Positions 9,900 to 20,683 of a DNA stretch of 64,000 nt are shown piece after piece. The DNA comes from Tremella fuciformis (Eukaryota; Basidiomycota; Tremellomycetes; Tremellales; Tremellaceae). The stretch is from the NCBI GenBank assembly GCA_032768795.1, contig CP136492.1, positions 1,178,001 to 1,242,000 of the forward strand, read 5' to 3'. The notes below the pieces were generated by a model. It saw only the letters and a list, made by a program, of their open reading frames with translations, did not search any database and had not been told where the DNA came from. Numbering within the stretch: position 1 is the stretch's first letter; each line of letters begins with the position of its first letter. The position numbers and the translations under genes are program-made.

Positions 9900-12800
9900 A
9901 TGGTCTGGCAATGCTCCCGAGGCTCACGCTGCAAAGCACCACCTCTTGACCTGTCAGAGCGTCACTTTCGAGTTGGGCACAGCATACGAAAACAATGCGC
10001 CTTTTGCCGCAACAAGACAAGCAATCTTCCTGCGACCCCAGTCCATCCGCGTACACAGACCTGTACCACTTGCGGCTGGCAATTCCAGACACCAAATTTT
10101 CGAGATAGCCAAGGGCGACTACGACGGATGTGTGACTCCTGTCATGCCAATCACAGCGCATCATCTCAAATGCCAGAGAGAAGACGACCTGCCCCTCCGC
10201 TCTCACCTTCATCTGCCACTGGGCTCACCCCACGCAGTGCTCGAGCACAACCTCGCCAGCGGATTCGAGCACCATCCCCTTCACCATATAGGCCTGAGCC
10301 TGCCCCCCTCAGCCTCCAGCCACGCCAGCGTCGCCCACCACAACGGTTTCTGCCGACACCATCTCCCCCTCCAGCTGTGCGGATTGATTACAATATTGGT
10401 CAAGAGAGACCTCCAATCCGGTCCAGATGTTCTCGCTGCCGCAAGATGCTGGAAAACGGTCATTACGATCATGATGCAGAGGGACGAAGGCTGTTGACCT
10501 GCCGAAAATGCTTGGACTATGTCAATGAAAGGAATCACCGTCAACAACAGATTCCAGATGAGTCTCTATCAACCCTGCCGCCCCCCTCAGCACACACATT
10601 CACACCAGTCTCGTCAAAGGAGGAGGACTATCAATCCAACTGTGTGTCTGAGGAAGCGATTGCGCATATCAAAAACTTTTATGCCGAGCTTGAGAAGGAG
10701 AGAATGGAGACATGCTTGGGCTGCAACGAGAGATGGTTTGGCATGGAAGTGAGAAATGATCGATGTCGAAGATGTGCCAAGGGGCAGTATGAGCAGCGTT
10801 TTGGCGCAAGCAATGGAACAGATCCTGGTTGGTCATTCACTCATGTGCTCAAGTAAGCCAACTGATCTGCAGGGCCGAGTCTTGCTCAGCTTTGTCAGGC
10901 TCATGATTATCCCATTCCCGAACCACCATCTCAGATCGAGGAGATGCTTCTTGCAACTTATCACATACTCCTGCAAACATGGCAGGTGAACGGCGGGCAG
11001 ACAAAATACACCGGCCACACTTGCCTCTTTGCACACGACACTGGGCAGTTCATCACCAAACTTCCTATGGCGCCTGCAGATCTTGACGTGCTGGTCATCC
11101 GCCCAGCCTCTGCCTCAGTCACTACAATCTCACGTCAACCTGAATTTCAAGTCCGGCGTGCGCGCATACTCGACAACCTTCGAGCCCTCCAAAGATTCCA
11201 TCCTGATTACGCGGCAATCGAGGTCAATGATGAGGTCCTGGCTAGCTTGCCTGAGGATGGCTCAGTCTTTGAACAACTGCGGTCAACATCTGTGGAAGAT
11301 GGGCCTGATCATGCCGAGCTTGGGGTCAACACTATGGATGATTCAGCAGAAGAAGAACTCATCACCGAAGCAATGATTCCCAATGTTGGAGAACCAATCA
11401 GAGTGGTCGATGATGTACGCGCCGCGCTGGCCCCACTCGTTCAACAAAACCTCATTTTGACAGCTCCCGTCATCCAAGCATCACTTGTCAACGAGCACGA
11501 TCCTTCGAACCCCTTTCTAAGGAGAGCCTTCCCGTTCCTCTTCCCCAGTGGTCAAGGCGATCTTCACTCTTTGCACCTCCATAAGGTAGCGGAGGCCGAC
11601 TACTTTGCTCACCTCATACGTTACAAGGATGGAAGATTTGCACAGGACCCTCGCTTCCGGTAGGTCACATCCAGCAACAACCACTTTGCTGATAGCGAAG
11701 ATACTATGCTTTCAATTGCATCATGAGGTGGCGGGCAAAGCGAGCTGCAGGCTTCTATGTCAGTCGGCATGATGATGACCGAGAGTTGGTCGCCTCCGAC
11801 TTTGCAGATCTTCTGGAAGGAGATGCACGGGAGCTTGCAGCCAGGATACGCCGGCATGGCAGCATGCTTCTTGGTACTGGACCCTATTGGGGCAGGCAGA
11901 GCAAAAATCTACAAGCAATGATCCGACAACTTGGCACACCTCACGCTTTCATCACTCACTCTGCTGCCGACATCCAATGGCCCGACCTGCATTTGCACAT
12001 GCCCACTCTTACCCCTCCATCTCTCTCAGAAGCAGAACGGCAGCGTCACAATGCTCGAAATATCAACAAGAATCCCGCTATTGCAGCGTGGTGGTTTCAA
12101 CGAAGATGGTCACTCTTCTTCCGGCTTGTGATCAAACCATTGTTCGACGTGCAAGAGCATTGGTTCCGCTACGAGTGGCAGCACCGAGGTTCAAGCCATG
12201 TCCACGGTCTCATATGGCTAAATGGGGCACCATCGCCTGACAATCTCGATATCAGCAACAGCGAGACAGTCAATGCCTTCCTCGACTACTGGGGTGCGCG
12301 TGTGTGTGCAGTCAACCCAAAGGCTCAGGAGCAGCCAGCCCCGGTACATCCATGTGCCATCTCCCCAGCCGACCTGACCTTCACTCATCGAGACCTGGCC
12401 CAGATCCTTAATCGAGTCCAGCACCACACCCGATGTACGACATACTGCCTCCGACGCAAGAAGGGTTCCCCGCCAAATGCACCTCTACAGTGCCGATTTG
12501 CTTTCCCCAAAGAAGACTGCGACACTCCACATCTCACCATTGGCAGCACGGGCAACAAGGTGCTTGTTGTCGAACGGAACAACCCCTTGCTCAATCACTA
12601 CAACCCTGTCTTGATCCTTGGCTGGCGCGCAAACCTTGACATCAGTCCATGTACTGAACCGCATGCTGTGGCAACGTACATCGCCAAGTATGCGTCAAAG
12701 GCCGAGAAGCCTTCGTTGGCCTTTGGGGAGGTTATGATGACAATTGCAAGGCGGGTTGAAGAGGACACCTCTGCCCGCATTGTTTTCCAGAAGATGCTCA

Positions 12801-15186
12801 GTCGTATCCTGACGGAACGGGACTACAGTGCACAGGAGGTGTGTCATCAATTGCTTCTTTGCAAGATGGTCTCTGCCTCGCGGGAGTTTGTCTCACTCTG
12901 CTTGTTGGAGAACCGGCAGCGGCGCATCAGAGGACAAGAGGACGGAGAACAAGATACAGAGGCATTGGAGGAGAGTGATATGCGCGACGCCTACGAGCAG
13001 CGGCACGAGCAGTATATCAATCTCAGTCTCTACGAGTGGTACAAAGACTATCGACGGGTTGGCAGAAGGATAAGCAAGCGAAAACACTCAGCAATTGTCA
13101 CGCTTTGGCCCCCATACCACCCAGGACCGGAGGGATCGGATGCGGCAGATAATTGGAGTCGAGCAAAGCTACTCCTTCATCATCCTCACCGAGCAACAGC
13201 AGATCTCAAAAATCCTGCAGAGACATGGGAAGCGGCGTATCAACGATGTCTTCTGGACCACCCTGAGGGGCACAAGGACACTCTTCCATTGCGGCCTGCT
13301 CGGGAACACGGCACTCGGCAGGACACTCAAGATGAGGAATGGTCAGATCCGGAGGAGGAAGAGGAGGAGCAAGAGAGGGAGGATTGGCAGGTGTATGCAG
13401 GGATAGCACCTGGGCTGGCGGGCCATGATATGGACGGTCCTGCATTTGGCTTCCGACTGATTGATGCGGAGGAGGATTGGCATGCCCTCGGTGGTCGGAT
13501 TGGTGGAGAAGAATTGTCTGTTAGAGGAGCGTTCATTGACGCCGCAAAACGTTCAGTAGGTGCTTCTGCAGATTGATTGTTGAGTTGCTGAGGCTGACGC
13601 TGTAGGACCAGCAGACCATCACCCGCGTGCCCGTCAACATTGCCAGTCTGAACCCCATACAATCCCAGGTGCACAGCAAGGTGTGCCGACATGCTCAAGC
13701 CGTACTTCATGGCCGCATTGTCAAACCTTTCCTGCTCAACATTGATGGTACAGCAGGCACAGGCAAATCCTTCTTGATCGATGCGATATCTCAAAGCCTG
13801 AATGAAATGGCCCCGCCTCATGCTGCAAACCCACTTGTTCGTCGCTTGGCACCAACAGGTGTTGCTGCGTTCAACATTGGTGGAGAAACCTATCACTCAG
13901 CTCTACGCTTGAAAATTGGAGCCGATGCAGAGGAGCATGGCATTGGGGATGGACTTGGTGCGCTGCAAGAAGCATGGACGGGCACACAATACCTCATCAT
14001 CGACGAGAAGAGCATGGTTGGACGACGCGCCTTTGGTCTCATGGATCGGATGTTTCGCCAAATCTTCCCGCAAGCCAGCCACCTCCCTTTTGGCGGGCTA
14101 TCTGTCCTGCTGTTTGGAGATTTTGGCCAGCTTCCGCCTGTGGGCGACACCCCGTTGTTTGTCACCACCCTTGACCGCGGGACAACATATCCCAAAATGC
14201 TCTCAAATCAAGGTCGACAGGCATATCTGGCATTCAATGAGAGTATTGAGCTCACAGCCATCATGCGTCAATCTGATTGTGACGACACTACGCTTGCTTT
14301 CAAGACTACTCTTGGTCGACTACGAGAAGGTACGCCAACCGAGGACGACTATCGCCTACTATCATCTCGATTCTGGACGGCACTCCCAATCACAGATCGA
14401 CAGCGCTTTGAAAATGCTCTTTGCCTAGCAGCCACCAAACAGATGGTGCACGAAATTAATGTTGACAACCTGCATCGGGCACAGAAGCCAGTTCTTCGAT
14501 GTGTTGCACGGTCAACTGGACCTGGGGCAACAAGGGCATCGGAGGATGAGGCAGGTGCGGCCCAAATCATATATCTGATGGTGGGTGCAAAGGTTATGCT
14601 GACACGTAACATCTGGACGGCAAAAGGACTCACCAACGGGGCAATGGGAGTGGTCGACTCCATCATCCTTGCCCCTGGGGACTCGCCGCAGCATACCACT
14701 CCTGCTGTGGTAATGGTTGAGTTTGCAGCCTACTCGGGACCATCACAATGGCACAATACTTACGGCAAACCTCTGGTTCCAATCACACCGTATACCACAA
14801 CCTGGGAGGGGACAGGTGGGGCAAGGTGCTCTCGCCGTCAGCTACCCCTTCGGCTCGCATATGCAGTCACAATACACAAATCCCAAGGGGTCACCCTTGA
14901 CAGGGTGATAATCAACATTGGCGAGAAAGAGTTCAACCGGGGTTTGACTTTTGTTGCGGTCTCGCGTTCCAAGAGATTGGATGGTATCGCTTTCCGCCCT
15001 GGGTTTGCCTGGGAGAGATTGCAGTGCCTGCAGCCTAAACAACGATCAGCGTCATCCGACAACGCAAGCAAAGCAAAAGCAGATGAGGCTCGTCGACGGA
15101 GGCTGGGATTTACCATTGAACCGGTCTTCTTGGACAATCTTGCATCTACAGGTACGCCGGTCATTTCTGATGCTGCCTGTTCTTGA
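9900..15186 (+). CDS. Helitron Rep-helicase transposase (RepHel)
   Basis: Rolling-circle transposase that nicks and unwinds element DNA. Exons 9900-10827, 10873-11659, 11701-13555 and 13606-15186 sum to 5,151 nt, 1,716 aa with no internal stop. The N-terminus has several C-x2-C pairs (CAFC, CTTC/CDSC, CSRC/CRKC, CLGC/CRRC), probably zinc knuckles. The Helitron_like_N region follows. The Rep nuclease core holds the HUH motif HVH at 738-740 (GSSHVHGLIWL) and the two-tyrosine motif YIAKY at 898-902. The C-terminal third is a Pif1-type helicase with Walker A GTAGTGKS at 1238-1245, then YLIIDEKSM, GDFGQLPPVGD and a final VTIHKSQG and FVAVSR. All catalytic motifs are present, so the gene could be active. 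Confidence 0.93.
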
Positions 15187-16300
15187 CTTTGTCCCAACTA
15201 CTTTGAAACTTACCAGTAATCTGACAGGCAGAGCCCCACCTGTCCACGTCGTGAAATGTCTTTCCAGGCTCAAGCCAGCAAGCCAAAGTGCCATGAAGGT
15301 CTGTCGGTCCTCTCCATATGATTTCCACCCAGCCATTGGCAGCCGCATGTCCAACCACCACGCCTAGCTCAGGCCACCAGAACTCTCCACCATGGATAGA
15401 CTTGCTGACCCGAGGTAGTTGTGCTCCAAATCTCCCATGTAATACGGGACCAGCAAAGAACATACCGATGTTGAATGGGGATCGGTCTTTGTCACAGTGG
15501 GGTGTGTTGGAGAAGCCACTACGGGTGACAGTGAAGTTGTTGGCGCCAGTTGTAACCCCGGGCTGGAGAGTATCAAAGCGGGGGATTTGATGAGAAGCAG
15601 CATATCCGTCTGTTGCTCGGTAGGCACTTGGATAGATGGTGTTGAAGCGAGTGTTGAAGTATTTTGCCGCGGTTGGCATCTCCCTCTCCAACTCCTCCAT
15701 GACACATTGCGCGTCCCGCTGAGCTTTGTAGCGAGTGATGCCTCCCCCCTTTTGGTAGGAATTCCTCCATCCATACTCAGCCATCACACCGTGAGGGGCG
15801 GCCTTGGCACCATGAGCGTGAGAGGCTCCATTGGTTGAGATGATGTTGTTGGTTGTCCGGGAGACAAGGTCAACCAGGCTCATGACATGGAGGACCTCGG
15901 CCTGCTGAGCTTCAGACAGATCGGAAAGGAGTCGGTAGTTGACAATGCCAAACACCTCGTGCGTGTTTGCATTGACCAAAATGTTGTAACCATCGTGCAG
16001 CTCGACAAGCGGTGGGATACCATCCATTTTGAGTTTATGCTTGATCTCTGGCAGAGAGACAAAGCCATAGCGTGCTGGGTTGGTGGCATTGGTGGCACAA
16101 ACATCACGGGCTGCCGCAAGACGAGAGGGATGCGGTGTGCAGTGATGTATGCGGATTGATGTGTCGGTCCGGTCCAGCCCAAGGAGTATGGCAAGATGGG
16201 GTGCGAGGGTGAAGGTGTGATTCTGCTTCTGCTCTGCTTGGAGCTTGGCCCGAGCATATGCTCGTCGTTGGCTACGTGTGTGTCGAGCTATGCCCTCCAT
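15161..16300 (-). CDS. TET/JBP-like 2-oxoglutarate/Fe(II) dioxygenase in the Helitron
   Basis: Predicted nucleic-acid-modifying dioxygenase of the fungal Tet-like 2OG-Fe(II) class; family members oxidise 5-methylpyrimidines in DNA. The single-exon model from ATG 16300 gives 379 aa. The double-stranded beta-helix core spans about 245-345. SGFSNTPHCDKDRSPF carries the HxD iron ligands (H268, D270) and IIWRGPTDLHGTLACW the distal histidine (H336). GGEFWWPELGVVVG between them is also family-typical. The 3' end overlaps the helicase 3' end by 26 bases; GTAAGT at about 15214-15209 could be a donor for one more intron. An alternative start uses an upstream exon (16687-16782) spliced to 16287. No close host-gene relative is visible here. 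Confidence 0.78.
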   Translation of the reverse strand: MEGIARHTRSQRRAYARAKLQAEQKQNHTFTLAPHLAILLGLDRTDTSIRIHHCTPHPSRLAAARDVCATNATNPARYGFVSLPEIKHKLKMDGIPPLVELHDGYNILVNANTHEVFGIVNYRLLSDLSEAQQAEVLHVMSLVDLVSRTTNNIISTNGASHAHGAKAAPHGVMAEYGWRNSYQKGGGITRYKAQRDAQCVMEELEREMPTAAKYFNTRFNTIYPSAYRATDGYAASHQIPRFDTLQPGVTTGANNFTVTRSGFSNTPHCDKDRSPFNIGMFFAGPVLHGRFGAQLPRVSKSIHGGEFWWPELGVVVGHAAANGWVEIIWRGPTDLHGTLACWLEPGKTFHDVDRWGSACQITGKFQSSWDKVKNRQHQK

Positions 16301-16340
16301 CAGCTTTTGTAGCAAGAAGGCCAGACAATGCCTGATGGGA

Positions 16341-16680
16341 AGGCAGAGCAGTGGCGACAAGCCATGCCCACACCTTGCCCAAACCCTTGAGCAACACCCG
16401 CAGGGATGTGCCACATAGAGCAGTGCAGACAGAGAGGGGTGATGTCTGTTGAGCAGGCAGAGCAGTGGCGACAAACCATGCCCACACCGCACCCAAACCC
16501 TTGAGCAACACCCGCAGGGATGTGCCACATAGAGCAGTGCAGACAGAGAGGGGTGATGTCTGTTGAGCAGGCAGAGCAGTGGCGACAAACCATGCCCACA
16601 CCACACCCAAACTCCTGAGCACCACCTGCAGAGGTGTGCCACAGAGAGCGGGGCAGACTGGGAGGGTGGTGGAAGGGAAA
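16341..16680. repeat. 114-bp tandem repeat, about three copies
   Basis: Copies begin at about 16341, 16455 and 16569, each opening AGGCAGAGCAGTGGCGACA. The first two are nearly identical and the third is more diverged, ending near 16680. The period is 114 bp, a multiple of three, and leftward frames stay open through it. In the longer splice model of the dioxygenase it lies inside a 399-nt intron (16288-16686); otherwise it is the 5' region of that gene. Confidence 0.8.
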
Positions 16681-16823
16681 GCTTACCCTTGGCAATAGTG
16701 GCCCCGGGCAAGGGCGTGCCGTTGGTGCTGAGAGGAGTGGCGACAGTTGCTGAAGGACAATTGTGTGAGGGGAAGCTTTCATCTAAGAATCAGCATGAGT
16801 CAAGCCTAAGTCTGCATAGATAG

Positions 16824-17818
16824 CTATTCCCAGCGTGCAATCTTGGCCTTCAGCCATTGCACCTCCCTCTTCACATCTTTGTAAGCTGCTCTGGCTTGAC
16901 CAAGGTTGAGTCTGGCTTGCACAACTCCAACCTGAGCAGTGCTCAACTCACCCTCCTTCTCCGCCAACAGCTCTTTCCACTGCCTCTTTGTCTTCTTCCC
17001 CTTGGCCTCTGAGCTCTGAATGTCCATGCCCTCCAAGTCCTTCCTCTGTCTTTTCTTCTCCCTCTCCTTCTCCTTCTCCCTCTCCTTCTCCTTCTCCCTC
17101 TCCTCCTTCCTCTGTCTGGCATAGTCGGCATAGATCTTCTTGAACTGCTCCTGTTCCTTCTGAGTCAAAGGTCTCTCCCAGCCAGGGTGATCCTTGTGCT
17201 CCAGTATAGAGAAGTCGAGGTTGGCTGGAGGAGAGGGGACATGCTTGGGCAGAGGTGTAGTTTTGCTGACAGAGTGGTGGTGGTAGATGTCCAGACACTC
17301 CTCTGGCTGAGGGCTGTCTGGGTTCTTGACAAAGAAGTCCAGAGACACAGCTTCATCCGCCTCACAGCCATAGCCCCAGTAATGGACAAGCCATTTGGCC
17401 GTACCAGGGTGGTAGGAGTGGATGAAGTGTGTCCAGAACTCGCCTATGCATCAGCAATGCCCTATGCATGCATGAGAAGGAAGGGTGGAAAAAGGTATGC
17501 ATGAAAAGGTGTGGAAATGAAGGAAAGGTGGAATAACGAGTGCGTACCATCAACCGGAGTCTCCTCACGATCATTCTCCAGCTTCGAAGCATCTTTTCCT
17601 TCCTCATCCGAGTCCAAAATCTCAAAAATCTCCTTTTCACCCGCCTCGGTGGCCTCCTGACCGGTTTCGTGGGTCTCGTGGGTCTCGTGGGTCTCGCTGC
17701 GGGTCTCGGCGGTCTCGGCAGGGTTCGAGGATGACCTAACGGCCTCGAAATCAGACAGATCGGACGGGTTGCTCGACTCAGACTCGCTCTCGATGATTCG
17801 ACGCCTTCGGAGGGGCAT
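16824..17818 (-). CDS. Chromodomain-like coiled-coil protein in the Helitron
   Basis: Exons 17548-17818 and 16824-17443, split by a 104-nt intron, give 296 aa. The N-terminus is acidic and Ser/Thr/Glu-rich with three HET repeats. Residues about 91-140 (KWLVHYWGYG, then DEAVSLDFF and EECLDIYH) resemble a chromodomain: hydrophobic strand, WxGY turn and closing helix. After that come a Lys/Glu/Arg run with six-residue REKEKE-type repeats and a C-terminal coiled coil ending LKAKIARWE. I infer a chromatin- or histone-tail-binding adaptor; no enzyme motif is seen. It lies just upstream of, and on the same strand as, the TET-like gene, and splicing could fuse the two. The chromodomain assignment is by pattern only. 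Confidence 0.6.
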
Positions 17819-18023
17819 GGTGATAGCGTGCAGAGTCAGTGGGATAGTGAGTAGAATGTTTTCAGTGATGAGTGCAGTTCTGAAAGTGGGTGGGAAAAGG
17901 CTGAAAACAGGGTCTCGCAGAATATCCCCACAGAATCGGCCGCTCCACTGCCCGACGCTCATTGGTTGTTTACCTCTTCTCATCGTACTCACTTCTGACT
18001 TCTCATCGTGCCATCCGTCAATC

Positions 18024-18034
18024 GCTACGCCCGG
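18024..18034. repeat. Inverted copy of the left-end 11-mer
   Basis: GCTACGCCCGG is the reverse complement of CCGGGCGTAGC at 9744-9754. It lies five bases before the proposed terminal hairpin. The pair could be recognition sites for the transposase, or a chance match in GC-rich DNA. Confidence 0.4.
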
Positions 18035-18038
18035 CCGC

Positions 18039-18068
18039 ATCGCCTCGCCTTCGAGTCGATCCACCTAG
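18039..18068 (+). other. Candidate Helitron 3' terminus (hairpin + CTAG)
   Basis: ATCG-c-CTCG, a CCTT loop and CGAG-t-CGAT form an eight-pair stem with one internal mismatch (18039-18060). Eight bases later the sequence ends CTAG (18065-18068) and the next base is T. This is the arrangement expected on the strand that encodes the Rep-helicase. Confidence 0.55.
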
Positions 18069-18173
18069 TCGGCTACAAAGGAGATCGATTGGCATCACTA
18101 TTTAGTCTTGATCCAGTGACAAAGCAACGTTGGCATGCAGCATCTGCATCTGGCGTCACGCCATTCCCGAGAC

Positions 18174-19301
18174 ATGTTCATCAGCCCGCTCTTCGTGGCC
18201 TTAGCCACGCTACCGCTGACGCTGCGCCTCATCGCGCTCGTCGTCCCGGCTCACCGACTGGAGCCATACGCATTCTGGGATGCGTCCATCTTGAACGGGC
18301 CAAATGCGACGACACAATGGCGCAACATGGGCTACTGGGAGGTGAGAACCAGGATTTCTCCCTGGTCAGGCAAAGCTGAACAGGTAGGACCGGGACGACT
18401 TTGCAGCTGCCAACGAGCGATTGGCGCGCAAGCTGCTCGAGCTGGCCCATACCGACCGCGCGCCGGAGACAGTGCTGGACCTTGCCCACGGGGCAGGCGA
18501 GTCGCTCTGTAAGCCCACATCCTGCTCTCCTCTCCGGAAAGAGACTAATGGCCAGGTCTGCACCTCGAGCGCGACCCGCCGCCTGCGTGGCTCGGCGCAC
18601 TGACGAGCCAGCCCACCGACACGCGCCGCGCGCAGGCGCTCGTGCAGTCCAGATACCCCAATACAACGACGGCCATCGAGTGGTATACGTCCGGGGCGTC
18701 CTTTGTCCCCACCTCTGGCGCGCGGCATCCGCTCAACCCCATGCGGGGGTATATGGGCGAGTCGAGCCGCCTCGAGCGTGCAGACGACGAGGACGGCGTT
18801 GAGAGCGAAGAGGCCGAGGGAGAGGAACATGGAGAGGACAAGGCGGCAGGGCCGAGGACGTACGACCTGACATACATCCTCGACGCGATCTACCACTTCC
18901 CGCCGTCGCTCCCGCACTTCCTGTCGACCCTCTTGCCGGCCATGACTCCCGGCGGCGTGCTGGTATATACGGACATCCTCCCCCCGCCTGGGCTCAACAA
19001 CGTGCTCGGCCGCTTGGTCCTGCCGACCCTATTTGCCGTGCCCTCGCGCAACCTCATGCATCGGGACAACGACCTCGAGCGCTACGCGGCCCGCCTGGAG
19101 CGCGTCGGCTTCGGCGGCATTGAGATACACGACTGGACCGAGCACGTCTTTGCGCCGCTGGCGGAGCACTTGCGGGCCAAAGGCGCGGTATGGCGCGGGG
19201 TGGCGAGGCTCTTCCAGTGGGTCGAGAGGAGCGGGTGGAAGTTTATCGCTGTACGCGCCGAGCGGCCAGTAGAAGACAGACATGATGTGCATGACGACTG
19301 A
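18174..19301 (+). CDS. Class I SAM-dependent methyltransferase with N-terminal membrane anchor
   Basis: Exons 18174-18341, 18388-18508 and 18556-19301 give 344 aa. The start at 18174 gives a hydrophobic N-terminus (PLFVALATLPLTL), probably a signal anchor; ATG 18135 is in frame and would add 13 residues. SAM-binding motif I reads VLDLAHGAGESL at about 75-86. YDLTYILDAIYHFP fits motif post-II/III, and PGGVLVYTDI the motif after it. An acidic Glu/Asp-rich loop (about 140-165) interrupts the fold. The substrate is unknown. It starts about 100 bases from the proposed Helitron end, so the insertion lies in or beside its promoter. Confidence 0.72.
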
Positions 19302-19378
19302 TGATGATCTACATACTATGACATGCAATGAAAAACCCATACACCCAGAATGCTGCCGGCCTTCCCGGTCGGGGACCA

Positions 19379-20683
19379 CTACTCGACCTCGATGGCCGAG
19401 TCCTTGCCTACCCCTAGCTCCTGACCTTGCGCATTCCTCCTCTTATCCCTCTCAATGATCTCCTGCCGGAGTCGCTCAAACTCGCCCCGCTTCTCCTTCG
19501 CATACTGCTGCAGGCCCTTCCCCGTGCCCAGCTCTTCTACGGCGGCATCTTTGCCCTTCTCCCGATCTCGCTTCCGCGACGCTTCGGCTCGTTCGAGGGC
19601 CGCACGAAGGGCTGATAAGGACTTTGGGTGTGACGTATCGAGGTTCGAGTTGAAAAGCAGTATCCATTCTTGCGATCGCGCGATGAGGGCGGGTTTGTCG
19701 CCGGCCGTAGCTAGTCCGTGCTTCTGCCTATCAGCTGTGCTTGCCAATATGTATCCAGACATGCTCACCTCGAGCTCCTTGCGAAGGTCTCCTGGTGTTG
19801 ATAGCGCATAATTCGGATAGGTGAGCTTCTTCATCGGAACACTGCTACTTCAGTCGGCGTGCAGAATAGGTGAGAAGCTGCAAGCACTCTTTGCCCTTTG
19901 CTGCCCCAGCCCCCGCAAACACTTTCCGCCAGTCCGACTTCTGATTTCCCGTTCCGTTGGGTTGTGTCTTGGCTTTAGGTGGGGGACAGCCGCGATCGAT
20001 GTGTGCCCCTATGGCAGATATGGGCATGCGCGCCGCGCATAATGGACACGGGGCCTCGTCTTTGACGTTATTTTTGGCTCACAGTCACCAGAGACGACGT
20101 ACCATCGTCACCCAGCTCCTCTATTCCGTCCGAGCCCATGTCCGAGTCCTCTCCTTCGCCTGTTCTCGCATCGTCCTCGGGCCGCATAGAAGTGCTTCTG
20201 CTCCTGCTGCCGCCGTCGCTGTCCCGCTTGAGCCTCTTAACTCCGTCTACGGATTTGCTGGACGACGGCTTGGAGTTGATCGCGGCGTTTGGTGCGGGCC
20301 GCTTCCGAGTACTGCCGGATGGCTGCTTCGTGAAGATAAGGATCGTCTCCCTAGCTTCATCCCACGCGTCGACGATCTCTTCCAGGGCGCGGTTGCGACG
20401 GATAGCACCCTCTTTGACCTCCTCACCGCAGCTCGGGCACTTTTTCAGATGTACGAGCGATCCTCGGATGCACTGGAAGTCAAAACTTGCGTGCAGCTCC
20501 GTGAAGAGAGCTCACCTGCGAGCAGAAAGAATGACCGCAGCTGACAGAGACGGGTCCCTGGAAGACCTCCTTGCATATTTGACAAATGACGGACCGGTCC
20601 AGTCGCTGCAGTTGAGGATACGAGGGAGGAAAAGGCGCCAAGTCGTCTGCTGTCTGCGCCAGCAGGGGGTGATTCAGGTCCAT
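19379..20683 (-). CDS. RAD18: Rad18 E3 ubiquitin ligase for PCNA
   Basis: Nuclear RING ligase that, with Rad6, monoubiquitinates PCNA at stalled forks to start translesion synthesis. Exons on the complement: 20516-20683, 20103-20472, 19888-20059, 19769-19844, 19379-19723; 376 aa. The RING has C34, C37, C49, H51, C54, C57, C68 and C71, completed only after the first splice. A UBZ4-like finger (C184, C187, H199, C204) binds ubiquitin. A SAP DNA-binding motif (YPNYALSTPGDLRKELE, then HGLATAG) follows. A basic stretch (KRPAPN, KRLKRD) may be the nuclear signal. The order RING-UBZ-SAP is diagnostic. It is divergent from the ceramide glucosyltransferase gene. Confidence 0.92.

Larger units (their letters stand above)
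9689..18068 (+). mobile_element. Helitron transposon with accessory genes (left end approximate)
   Basis: About 8.4 kb separates two host genes and contains a complete Helitron Rep-helicase gene plus two leftward accessory genes. The proposed right end is a hairpin (18039-18060), then CCACCTAG, then T at 18069. This fits the Helitron rule of a subterminal hairpin, a CTRR end and insertion between A and T. The left end is not resolved. The first A followed by TC after the IVY1-like stop codon is at 9688-9690, and I use it as a placeholder. An 11-bp sequence near the left edge recurs inverted near the right edge. Helitrons make no target duplication, so the ends cannot be confirmed without an empty-site sequence. 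Confidence 0.68.

Noticed and set aside
16300..16782. 160-codon Cys/His-rich protein from the 114-bp repeat
   Set aside because: The repeat is open in several frames because its period is a multiple of three; the reading is repetitive and has no sense as a domain.
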